DNA of 64,000 nucleotides, taken from NCBI RefSeq assembly GCF_016863135.1, contig NZ_BOOH01000021.1:186001-250000 (forward strand). Direction: 5' to 3'. This DNA comes from Planobispora longispora. GTDB lineage: Bacteria; Actinomycetota; Actinomycetes; Streptosporangiales; Streptosporangiaceae. The first letter of the stretch is position 1. Every line of letters begins with the position of its first letter. A model generated the notes under the pieces. The model ran no database searches, was not told the origin of the DNA, and was given only the letters and a program-made list of their open reading frames with translations. This document shows, piece by piece, positions 19,232 to 26,589 of the stretch. A program made the translations under genes and the position numbers.

Positions 19232-19347
19232 GTACGGCCCGGCTTCCCGCCCGGCTCGCGGTATGGCTCGGCTTCCCGCCCGGCTCGCGGTATGGCTCGG
19301 CTTCCCGCCCGGCTCGCGGTATGGCTCGGCTTCCCGCCCGGCCCGCG
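19232..19347 (+). repeat. 29-bp tandem repeat, four copies
   Basis: Four contiguous 29-bp units (19232, 19261, 19290, 19319), the inner two identical. The core is GGCTTCCCGCCCGGC. The array starts 6 bp after the stop of the AfsR-like gene and ends just before a terminator hairpin. There are no spacers, so it is not a CRISPR array. Confidence 0.9.
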
Positions 19348-19363
19348 GTACGGCATACGCGAA

Positions 19364-19395
19364 GGACCGGCCCCGGGCAGTGCCGGGGCCGGTCC
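19364..19395. terminator. bidirectional hairpin terminator
   Basis: A perfect 13-bp inverted repeat (GGACCGGCCCCGG) with a 6-nt loop. It lies between the AfsR-like gene and the convergent ABC permease gene. Confidence 0.85.
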
Positions 19396-19440
19396 TCATC
19401 CGCTCCGCGTGCTCCGCGCCGCGCGCGGTTCCGCACGGCC

Positions 19441-20268
19441 CTACACGCGGCTGCGGAAGGCGCGGATCGCCAGCGGAGCGAAGAGCACGGCGAACCCCGC
19501 CGCCCAGAGCAGGGAGATCATCGTGGCTCTGGCGACGTCGCCGCCGATCAGCAGGCCGCGGATGGCGTCGGCCAGGTGGGTGACCGGGTTGATGTCGGAC
19601 CAGGCCTCCAGCCAGCCGGGGAAGGTCTGGGAGGGCACCAGCGCGCTGCTGGTGAACGTCAGCGGCATCATCGTCGAGAAGGCGATCATCTGGACCTTCT
19701 CCGGGTTGGAGGCCTTCAGTCCGATCAGAACCGACATCCACGACATGGCCAGGGCGACCACGACCAGCAGGGCCAGGGCGCCCAGCAGGCCGACCACGCT
19801 GGTCTCGACCCGGAAGCCCAGGACCATGCCGAAACCGACGAGCAGGGCGAAGGCCCACACCTGCTTGGCGGTGTCGGCGATGATCCGGCCGGACAGCGGG
19901 GCGGTCCGGGCGATGGGCAGGCTCCGCAGGCGGTCGAAGACGCCCTTGGTGATGTCGGTGTTCAGCCCGATCGCGGTGGACAGCGTGTAGAACAGGGCGT
20001 TCTGCACGAGGAGGCCGGGCAGCGCGAACTGCAGGTAGTCTCCCGTCGATCCGGAGATCGCGCCGCCGAACACGTAGGTGAACAGCAGCAGGAACATGAT
20101 GGGCTGGATGCTCAGGTCGAGCAGTTCCCACGGGTTGTGCTTGATCTGCACCAGGCTCCGCCAGGCGAGAGTCATGGTCTGCCGCAGCGTGGCCAGCGGA
20201 CCGACGTGCCCCGCCGGTGTCGGTGTCGGTGTCGGCGTCGTGCCGGTCGTGGTGGTCATGGCGGTCAT
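19441..20268 (-). CDS. ABC-2 type transporter permease (DrrB-like)
   Basis: A 275-residue membrane subunit of an exporter. It contains about six transmembrane helices: LSIQPIMFLLLFTYVFGG, then ALPGLLVQNALFYTLS, then VWAFALLVGFGMVLGF, then GALALLVVVALAMSW, and a final one near the C-terminus. The conserved loop GVFDRLRSLPIAR identifies the DrrB/ABC-2 family. The ATG overlaps the TGA of the ATPase gene (ATGA), so the two are translationally coupled. A short Thr/Pro-rich N-terminus precedes the first helix. The exported substrate is unknown; drug, lipid or polyketide are possible. Confidence 0.92.
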   Translation of the reverse strand: MTAMTTTTGTTPTPTPTPAGHVGPLATLRQTMTLAWRSLVQIKHNPWELLDLSIQPIMFLLLFTYVFGGAISGSTGDYLQFALPGLLVQNALFYTLSTAIGLNTDITKGVFDRLRSLPIARTAPLSGRIIADTAKQVWAFALLVGFGMVLGFRVETSVVGLLGALALLVVVALAMSWMSVLIGLKASNPEKVQMIAFSTMMPLTFTSSALVPSQTFPGWLEAWSDINPVTHLADAIRGLLIGGDVARATMISLLWAAGFAVLFAPLAIRAFRSRV

Positions 20269-21242
20269 GCGAAGACCTCCTCCTTCTCCCCGGCCCCGGC
20301 GGCGGGCTCTTCCTCGGCCCGGTGGCCGGTGATGGCGAGGAACACCTCGTCCAGGCTGGACTTGCGTAGCGCCAGCTCGGTCGCGACGACGCCGAGGTCG
20401 TCGAGCCTGCGGACGATGGCGGGAACGACCGCCGGGTCGTGCACGGACGCCGTGGCCCTGCCGCCGGTCAGGTCCGGCGTCTCGCCGATGACGTCGGCCA
20501 CGACCTGCGCGACCAGGTCGAGGTCGGACTCCTTGAGCGGCCGGACCTCCAGGACCTGCGCCCCGGTGGTCGCCTTCAGCTCGTCGGAGGTGCCGGAGGC
20601 GATCACCCTGCCGTGGTCGAAGACCAGGATGTCGTCGGCGAGCTGGTCGGCCTCCTCGAGGTACTGCGTGGTGAGCAGGACCGTCACCCCGTCGGCCATC
20701 AGGCCGCGCACGACGCTCCACAGCTCCGTGCGGCTGCGGGGGTCGAGACCGGTGGTCGGCTCGTCGAGGAACAGCACCTGAGGCCGCCCGACCAGGCTCG
20801 CGGCCAGGTCGAGGCGGCGGCGCATGCCGCCCGAGTAGGTCTTGGCGGCCCGCGCCCCGGCGTCGGCCAGGGAGAACCGCTCCAGCAGCTCGACCGCCCG
20901 CCGCCGGGAGTCGGCGCGGGACATGCCGAGCAGGCGGCCGATCATCACCAGGTTCTCCACTCCGGTGAGCATCTCGTCCACCGCGGCGTACTGGCCGGTG
21001 AGCCCGATGAGCGAACGCACCCGGTGCGGGTCCTTCACCACGTCGAACCCGCCGACCGCGGCCCTGCCGCCGTCGGGCCGGAGCAGCGTCGCCAGGATCC
21101 GCACGGCGGTGGTCTTGCCCGCCCCGTTCGGCCCGAGAACGCCGAGCAGCCTGCCCTGCGGCACGGCGAGGTCGACACCGTCAAGCGCCCGTGTCTCCCC
21201 GTAGCGCTTGGCCAGACCCTCTGCCTGGATGGCGTATCGCAT
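20265..21242 (-). CDS. daunorubicin-resistance-type ABC transporter ATPase (DrrA-like)
   Basis: A 325-residue nucleotide-binding subunit. It has Walker A GVLGPNGAGKTTAVRIL, the signature YSGGMRRRLDLAASL, Walker B QVLFLDEPTTGLD and the DrrA-type switch LLTTQYLEEADQLAD. The C-terminal 90 residues include the DrrA-specific domain (LALRKSSLDEVFLAITG). The ATG at 21242 follows an excellent GAAGGAGAC site and is preferred over a longer upstream frame. It is cotranscribed with the permease and transcribed divergently from the PH-domain pair. A self-resistance or general efflux role fits the family, but no product cluster is nearby. Confidence 0.94.
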   Translation of the reverse strand: MRYAIQAEGLAKRYGETRALDGVDLAVPQGRLLGVLGPNGAGKTTAVRILATLLRPDGGRAAVGGFDVVKDPHRVRSLIGLTGQYAAVDEMLTGVENLVMIGRLLGMSRADSRRRAVELLERFSLADAGARAAKTYSGGMRRRLDLAASLVGRPQVLFLDEPTTGLDPRSRTELWSVVRGLMADGVTVLLTTQYLEEADQLADDILVFDHGRVIASGTSDELKATTGAQVLEVRPLKESDLDLVAQVVADVIGETPDLTGGRATASVHDPAVVPAIVRRLDDLGVVATELALRKSSLDEVFLAITGHRAEEEPAAGAGEKEEVFA

Positions 21243-21379
21243 CTTCACGTCTCCTTCGTCGGCTCGCTCCTCCAGAATGCAGAAGCCCACTGACACTTTT
21301 CGGACCCGGAGCTGACGGGGGATCGGGGGCGCTGACATATGGCTGACACGGCCCGCCCGTCGGCCTGACCATGACCGTT

Positions 21380-21385
21380 TAGGCT
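21380..21385 (+). promoter_or_regulatory. -10 element TAGGCT, leaderless candidate
   Basis: TAGGCT ends 6 nt before GTG 21392 of the first PH-domain gene, and there is no Shine-Dalgarno between them. Confidence 0.4.
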
Positions 21386-21391
21386 GAGGGT

Positions 21392-21991
21392 GTGAGCGAC
21401 CAAAACCATGTGAACGGGGATGGAGCGGACAGCCGGGGGAGGGGCGGCCAGGCGGGCGAGCCGGCCGTACGGCCCGCGGGCGTCCCGCTCCGCGACCCCG
21501 TGCACCCGGTCTCCCGCAAGGCCATCGCGATGTGGCTGCTGGAGGGGATCTTCTGGTCGGTCCTGCTGACCCTCGGCTCGTACGCCCTCGCCGGATGGGT
21601 CGGCGAGGCCCGCTGGTCGTGGCTGCCCGGCTGGGTGCCGGACAACATCGCGCTCCTGCCGTGGCTGCTCGGGATCACCCTCGTCGCGCTGTCGGTCACG
21701 GAGTCCCTCTGGCGCTACGCGACGCACCGCTGGGAGCTCACCCAGGACGTGGTCTACGCCCGCTCCGGGTGGATCAGCAGGGCCTGGGTGTTCGTCCCGG
21801 TCAGCCGGATCCAGACCGTGGACAAGGCGCAGGGATGGGTCGAGAGGATGCTCGGCCTGGCCACGGTGGAGATCCGTACGGCCTCCCACGCCGGATCGTC
21901 CACGATCAAAGGTCTCGACTACGAGGTGGCCGCCGAGCTCGCCGACCGGCTCGCCCGGCGGGCCGAGGAACTGAGGGACGACGCGACGTGA
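21392..21991 (+). CDS. PH domain-containing membrane protein (bPH2/YdbS-like)
   Basis: A 199-residue protein with two transmembrane helices (WLLEGIFWSVLLTLGSYALA and IALLPWLLGITLVALSV) and a cytoplasmic bacterial PH domain: YATHRWELTQDVVYARSGWISR, then VPVSRIQTVDKAQGWVERMLG and LATVEIRTAS. This matches YdbS-type proteins, which work with a YdbT-type partner encoded next to them. The 3' end overlaps the start of that partner (GTGA). The first 40 residues are low-complexity. The function of the pair is unknown; in Firmicutes similar pairs have been tied to envelope stress or toxin protection, and a comparable role here is inference. Confidence 0.85.
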   Translation: MSDQNHVNGDGADSRGRGGQAGEPAVRPAGVPLRDPVHPVSRKAIAMWLLEGIFWSVLLTLGSYALAGWVGEARWSWLPGWVPDNIALLPWLLGITLVALSVTESLWRYATHRWELTQDVVYARSGWISRAWVFVPVSRIQTVDKAQGWVERMLGLATVEIRTASHAGSSTIKGLDYEVAAELADRLARRAEELRDDAT

Positions 21992-23895
21992 GCGATCAAT
22001 CCGGCCAGGCCCCCTCCGGCCACGGAACACCCGATCCGACCCCGCCCGACCCGCAGTTGTCCGGCCCCCACGCCGCCCCTCCGCAGCCGCCTGGCCCGAC
22101 CCCACCCGGCCCGTACCCGCCCGATCCGAACCCGCCGGGTCCCCATGGCACCGGTCCGAACCCGCCCGGCCCGTATGGGCCAGGCCCTTACGCGTACGGT
22201 CCGCCGCCCGCTCCGCCGGGTCCGGCGGTGCCGGTGGCTCCGGCCACCCCGCCGTTGCGGCTCAGCCCCAAGGTGCTGCTGACCTACCCGCTCCGGATGC
22301 TGCCCTCCCTCCTCCTGCCGCTGGCCGGTGTGCTGTTCATCGGCGGGTTCTCACCCGGCTCGTTCGTGTGGGCGGCGTTCGGCATCGCCGGGTCGGTCGT
22401 CTACTCGGCCATCCGCTGGGCGACCTTCACCTACCAGGTCGTCGGTGACCGGCTGGAGCTCACCAGGGCCCTGATCAGCCGGTCGGTGCGGACGATCCCG
22501 CTGGAGCGGATCCGCGGGGTCGATGTCAGCACCCCGCCGCTGCACCGCCTGCTCGACATCGCCGTCCTCCGGATCGACACCGGCGCGGGCGGCGGCGACA
22601 AGCAGGAGGGCGAGCTCGACGGGGTGACCGCCGCGGAGGCGGAGCGGCTCAAGGCCGTGCTGCTCTGGCACGCGCGGGCCCGTGCGGGCGTGCAGGCGCG
22701 CACCGGCCCGGATGGTGCGGGTCTCACGGACGCGACGCCGGGGGGCGCGACCGCGGTGCCGGATCTCGCGGGTGCGGCGCCGGGCGCCGGGGGACCCGCC
22801 GCGGTCCGTCACGGGACTCTCGGGACTCCTGGGCCTCATGGGACTTCCGGGACTCCCGGAGCGGGGGAAGCGGCTCCCGGCCAGGTGTTCCCCGAAACGG
22901 CTCCCGGCCGGGTGTTCCTCATGGTGCCGCGCAAGTGGCTCCTCTACGGGCCCCTGTCAGGGGCGTATCTGCTGACGCCCTTCGCGCTGGTGGCCGGCGC
23001 CGTGGGCGCGGCGTTCCAGTGGGGCGGCGAGCTGAACATCGACGAGCGGACCGTGTGGAGCATGGGGGAGTGGCTGTGGGAGCACCCCCTGCTGCTGGCC
23101 GCCGCCTTCGTCCTCCTGCTGCTCGCGATGCCGGTCGTCGGCATGGTCATGTACGCCGTGTTCAACTGGGACTTCACCCTGCGGTCGCGGGAGGGATACC
23201 TGGTCGCGGAGCGGGGGCTCCTCACCCGCAGGAGCGTGTCGCTGGAGCGGCGCAGGGTGCGCGGGTTCGAGCTGGTCGAAGGGCTGGTCGAGCGCCGGGC
23301 GGGGATGGCCAGGACCTGGGCGATCGTGACCGGCCTGGGCGACTCGGAGACCCGGGGCCAGCTCCTGCCCGTCGTGCCGCGTGTCACGGCGCTGGAAGTG
23401 ACGGGGGAGGCCGCCGGCCGGATCACGACCGAGCTGCGGCGCCATCCGGCGGCGGCGCGCAGGCGCAGGCTGTTCCGGGCGATCTTCCCGTGGCTGGTGA
23501 TCGCCGCGTGCGCGGCGGCGGCGGCCGTGGCCGAGTCCGGGTTCTGGTGGGGCCTCATGGCGGCGGCCCTGCTCCTGGCGGCGCTGGGCGTCCCGCTCGG
23601 CCTCGACCGCTACCGCTCGCTCGGCCACACCTACGACGGTTCCCACCTCTCGGTCAGGTCGGGGTCGCTGCGCCGTTCCCAGGCCGTGGTGGAGCGGCGC
23701 GCCGTCGTGGGCTGGACGCTCAGCCAGACCTGGTTCCAGCGCAGGGCCGGGCTGGTGACCGTCACCGCCGGAGTGGGCGCCGGGACCGGGGGCTATGCCG
23801 CCGTGGACGTCGGCGAGGCGGCGGGGACCGGCTTCGTCGCCGAGGTCACCCCCGACTGGCTCGCCCCGTTCGTCGAGGCCGGGCCTCCCGCGTAG
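21988..23895 (+). CDS. multi-PH-domain membrane protein (bPH2/YdbT-like)
   Basis: A 635-residue partner of the preceding gene. Residues 1-85 are Pro/Gly repeats (PPGP-type). Three bPH2 modules then alternate with hydrophobic helices: YQVVGDRLELTRALISRSV with IPLERIRGVDV; FTLRSREGYLVAERGLLTRR with LERRRVRGFELV; and YDGSHLSVRSGSLRRSQAVV with VVGWTLSQTWFQRR. A Thr/Ala/Gly-rich linker near residues 225-300 is unusual and probably disordered. The GTG start overlaps the upstream TGA, which indicates coupling. The end of the gene is duplicated 61 bp downstream. Confidence 0.88.
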   Translation: MSDQSGQAPSGHGTPDPTPPDPQLSGPHAAPPQPPGPTPPGPYPPDPNPPGPHGTGPNPPGPYGPGPYAYGPPPAPPGPAVPVAPATPPLRLSPKVLLTYPLRMLPSLLLPLAGVLFIGGFSPGSFVWAAFGIAGSVVYSAIRWATFTYQVVGDRLELTRALISRSVRTIPLERIRGVDVSTPPLHRLLDIAVLRIDTGAGGGDKQEGELDGVTAAEAERLKAVLLWHARARAGVQARTGPDGAGLTDATPGGATAVPDLAGAAPGAGGPAAVRHGTLGTPGPHGTSGTPGAGEAAPGQVFPETAPGRVFLMVPRKWLLYGPLSGAYLLTPFALVAGAVGAAFQWGGELNIDERTVWSMGEWLWEHPLLLAAAFVLLLLAMPVVGMVMYAVFNWDFTLRSREGYLVAERGLLTRRSVSLERRRVRGFELVEGLVERRAGMARTWAIVTGLGDSETRGQLLPVVPRVTALEVTGEAAGRITTELRRHPAAARRRRLFRAIFPWLVIAACAAAAAVAESGFWWGLMAAALLLAALGVPLGLDRYRSLGHTYDGSHLSVRSGSLRRSQAVVERRAVVGWTLSQTWFQRRAGLVTVTAGVGAGTGGYAAVDVGEAAGTGFVAEVTPDWLAPFVEAGPPA

Positions 23896-23969
23896 GCGGG
23901 CTCCTGCGATGAGCCCGGCAAGAATCCGCGGAGTCGAGGCAGGGCCTGCCGCGTAGGCGGGCGCCTGCG
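23872..23969 (+). repeat. 37-bp direct duplication of a gene 3' end
   Basis: The last codons and TAG stop of the YdbT-like gene (23872-23908) recur at 23933-23969 with a few changes. The second copy is non-coding. Confidence 0.8.
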
Positions 23970-24016
23970 GGGCCGCTCGGGCTGCGGCCTCCCCGGCGGC
24001 GAGCAGGGCTCTCCCG

Positions 24017-24040
24017 CGGGGCCGGTCGCGGCCGGCCCCG
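24017..24040. terminator. hairpin terminator between convergent genes
   Basis: A 9-bp stem (CGGGGCCGG and complement) with a 6-nt loop, located between the YdbT-like gene and sepH. Confidence 0.6.
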
Positions 24041-24121
24041 GGGATTCATCGAGCGATCGGCCCGCGATGGCGTCCGCCCGGCCTGCCGGATCGGGCGGGC
24101 CGGGCGGCGGGCGCGAGCCGG

Positions 24122-26104
24122 TCAGTCCGGGCGGCGGGCGCCGAACATGATCTCGTCCCAGGTCGGGACGGACGCGCGGCGGCCCCGGGACTTCCGGGCC
24201 GGGCGGGTGGGCGCGGGCTTGGGAGCCGGTGCGGCCGGGGGCGGGGGAGGCTCGGGAGCCTGTTCCGCCGCGGGCGCGGGAGCCTTGGCCGCGGGGGCCC
24301 GGGGCTCGGGAGCCCGGGCAGGGGCCGCGGGTGTCTGGGCAGGAGCCTGTTCCGCCGCGGGCGCGGGTGTCTGGGCAGGAGCCTGTTCCGCCGCGGGCGC
24401 GGGATCCTCGGCCGCGGGAGCTTGAGGCGCGGGGATCTCGGCCGCGGGGGCCTGGGACTCGGGAGCCCGGGCAGGGGCCGCGGGCGCCTGCGTGTGCCGC
24501 TCCCCCGGCTGCTCGCCCGCCCCGGTCTCCCGGACGGCCGCCGCGGTCTCCTCGACCGTCTCAGGCCTGGCGGTCCCGGCTCCCTCCCGGGGGCCGGCGC
24601 CGGAGGTCTGCACGTTCTCCCGCGGCTGCTCGCCGACCGGAGCGGGCTCGGCCGCCCGCGGCTCCGCGGCGACCGCTTCCTCCGTCTCCTTGCGGACCGG
24701 TTCGTCCTTCGGGCGCTCGTCGCGCGGGGCCTCGCCGGGGCGGGCCGCGGGCACGACGACCGCGGCCTCGGCGGTCTTCCCTGCGGCCTGCGCGGTCTCC
24801 CCGGAGGGGGCCGGCTCCGCGGAGGCCGCGGCGGCGGATCCCGGGACGGCGGCCGGACCGCCGCTCTCTCCGGACACCGGGACGGAGGAGGTCTCCGGGA
24901 GCGCGGGCGTCTCCGGAACGGGGGCGGTCTCCAGGACCGCAGGCGTTTCCGGGACCCCGGACATCCACGGCGGTCCGGAATCCTCAACCGGCCGGACGTC
25001 CGCGGGCGCGGAAGGCGTGATCGCGGCGGGCCCGAGCTCCGCGGGCTCCGCGACCTCAACGGGCTCCGCGACCTCAACGGGCTCCGCGACCTCAACGGGC
25101 TCCGCGACCTCAACGGGCTCAGCGGACGCCGCAAACTCGGCGGGCTCCGCGGAGCTCGCGGAGCTCGGCGCCCGGAGCGGGCCGGCGCCCCTGACCGCCT
25201 CCGGGCTGCCCGGGCCCGGGGCGCGCAGCGGCGGCACCGACGGGATGGCGGGCGGCTCGAAACCCTCGGGGAGCGGCGGCATCGGCGGCCGCTCGTAGGC
25301 GACGGGGACCTCGGCGGCCACGGCGGGGGGTTCGGGCTGGAGGTACGGCGCCGGCGGCTCCTGCTGCCCGTAGGCGGGCCGGACCGGGGTGGAGGGCTCC
25401 TGCCGTACCACGGCGGGGAAGGACACGGGCGGCTGGCTCAGCGGCTCGGGCGCCAGCGGCGGAACCGGGGCGAGCTTGGCCGCGCGGGGCACGAACGGCG
25501 TGACCTTGGTGTCCTCGGCCGGGTCGACGTATTCGCTCGCGGACAGGCGCATGGCCTCGTCGTCGTGCGGGGTGATGTGGCGGCGGCGCGGATCGAAGAG
25601 CCATTCGGCGCTGCGCGTGTGACCGTTCCACACGAAACCGAGCTTGATCCGCCACATGTTGTCGTCCCGCTTGGCGGAGTCCCAGTCGATCTCGTCGGCG
25701 GGTACGCCGCGCCGGGTCAGCCGCTCGGCGACGAGGTCGCCGAGGGTGGGACCGGGCGCGGAGTCGCCGGGCAGCCGCACGGCGCAACGTTGTGCCTGCT
25801 GCGCCATGTACTCCCGCTCCTGGAGCACGGGACCCTCGAACCACCGCACGCGCTCGACCGGGATGCCCGCCGTCGCGGCGATCTCCTCGGCTGTCTCGCC
25901 GGCGCGGATCCGAGCCTGGATCTCCTTGGGGCGCAACGGACTCTCCACTTCGATCTCGTACTGGCCGAGACGGGAGAAGTTGCCGCGGACGGCAGCGCGG
26001 AGCCGGTCGTCGACGGGCAGCGTGAACCGGGTGCCCCGGCCGGCTGTCGCCAGCACGAGGTAGGTCCCGTCCTCACTCACCGCGACGAGTCGGAGCTCCT
26101 GCAT
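24122..26104 (-). CDS. sepH: septation protein SepH
   Basis: A 660-residue cell-division regulator. SepH binds FtsZ and stimulates its assembly in actinobacteria. The conserved N-terminal DUF3071 region is clear: LRLVAVSEDGTYLVL, then YEIEVESPLRPKEIQARIRAG, then the HTH-like EEIAATAGIPVERVRWFEGPV and AEWLFDPRRRHITP. The conserved C-terminal tail is also present (RGRRASVPTWDEIMFG). Between them lie about 400 residues of Pro/Glu/Ala-rich repeats, making the protein nearly twice the length I recall for Streptomyces SepH. The start follows GAAGGGA. A CRP-type palindrome lies 127 bp upstream. Confidence 0.93.
   Translation of the reverse strand: MQELRLVAVSEDGTYLVLATAGRGTRFTLPVDDRLRAAVRGNFSRLGQYEIEVESPLRPKEIQARIRAGETAEEIAATAGIPVERVRWFEGPVLQEREYMAQQAQRCAVRLPGDSAPGPTLGDLVAERLTRRGVPADEIDWDSAKRDDNMWRIKLGFVWNGHTRSAEWLFDPRRRHITPHDDEAMRLSASEYVDPAEDTKVTPFVPRAAKLAPVPPLAPEPLSQPPVSFPAVVRQEPSTPVRPAYGQQEPPAPYLQPEPPAVAAEVPVAYERPPMPPLPEGFEPPAIPSVPPLRAPGPGSPEAVRGAGPLRAPSSASSAEPAEFAASAEPVEVAEPVEVAEPVEVAEPVEVAEPAELGPAAITPSAPADVRPVEDSGPPWMSGVPETPAVLETAPVPETPALPETSSVPVSGESGGPAAVPGSAAAASAEPAPSGETAQAAGKTAEAAVVVPAARPGEAPRDERPKDEPVRKETEEAVAAEPRAAEPAPVGEQPRENVQTSGAGPREGAGTARPETVEETAAAVRETGAGEQPGERHTQAPAAPARAPESQAPAAEIPAPQAPAAEDPAPAAEQAPAQTPAPAAEQAPAQTPAAPARAPEPRAPAAKAPAPAAEQAPEPPPPPAAPAPKPAPTRPARKSRGRRASVPTWDEIMFGARRPD
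24342..24413 (-). repeat. 36-bp in-frame tandem repeat in sepH
   Basis: Two near-identical 36-bp units encode AEQAPAQTPAPA-type repeats in the disordered linker of SepH; a partial further copy lies near 24249. Confidence 0.8.
25043..25114 (-). repeat. 18-bp in-frame tandem repeat in sepH, four copies
   Basis: Four identical units (GGGCTCCGCGACCTCAAC on the plus strand) encode VEVAEP repeated in the SepH linker. Sequence identity at all codon positions points to recent expansion. Confidence 0.9.
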
Positions 26105-26230
26105 GCGAGTCCCTTCGTCGTCGTGCTCATTCTTCCCCCGGACCCTTGAGTCTCTCGCGTGTGCCGGTTGCCTGCCAGCACCGTACCCGGCATGTCCGAA
26201 CATCGCCTTCCTGGAAGGGGCCAGCGGCGA

Positions 26231-26246
26231 TGTGACGCCAGTCACA
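26231..26246. promoter_or_regulatory. CRP/FNR-type palindrome upstream of sepH
   Basis: TGTGACGCCAGTCACA is a perfect inverted repeat and matches the TGTGA-N6-TCACA core used by CRP-family regulators, including actinobacterial ones. It is centred about 135 bp upstream of the sepH ATG. Confidence 0.6.
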
Positions 26247-26546
26247 TTTGCTACATTCGTCCACTATCAGACGGCGAGGCGGAGCGGCGGATCCGAGGTC
26301 CTCGACGGATTCTTCCGAATAACCTCTCCCGACGCTGTGAACTTGGGCGAAGAGCCGGGAACCGGCGGGGGAAGGTCATCTCCGGGGGGCTCCTCGGGTC
26401 GGGTATCGCGGCGCTTCCGTGAGAATGTGCCCCTCCGGAGGGCCGGCGGAACCCCGGGACACGCCGCTGCGCCGTTTCCGCTGGAGATCCTTGGCGCGCC
26501 CTTTGATCACCGGCCGCCGGCGGCCGGGCCGCCACCGGGGCGCCGG

Positions 26547-26567
26547 CGGTCCACCGCCGGTGGACCG
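26547..26567 (-). terminator. hairpin terminator of the FAD-oxidase gene
   Basis: A perfect 9-bp stem (CGGTCCACC and complement) with a 3-nt loop, 23 bp past the stop of the minus-strand oxidase gene. Confidence 0.7.
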
Positions 26568-26589
26568 TCGGTGACCGGGAGCGGCCGGC

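Larger units (their letters stand above)
26105..26589. other. intergenic region upstream of sepH
   Basis: This 485-bp gap has no supported gene. It contains the presumed sepH promoter, a TGTGA-N6-TCACA palindrome at 26231-26246 and a GC-rich hairpin at 26547-26567 that belongs to the oxidase gene. Base composition is lower in GC around 26240-26350 than in the flanking genes. Confidence 0.6.

Noticed and set aside
19232-19347. CRISPR array
   Set aside because: Repeat units are directly contiguous with no spacers and no cas genes are nearby.
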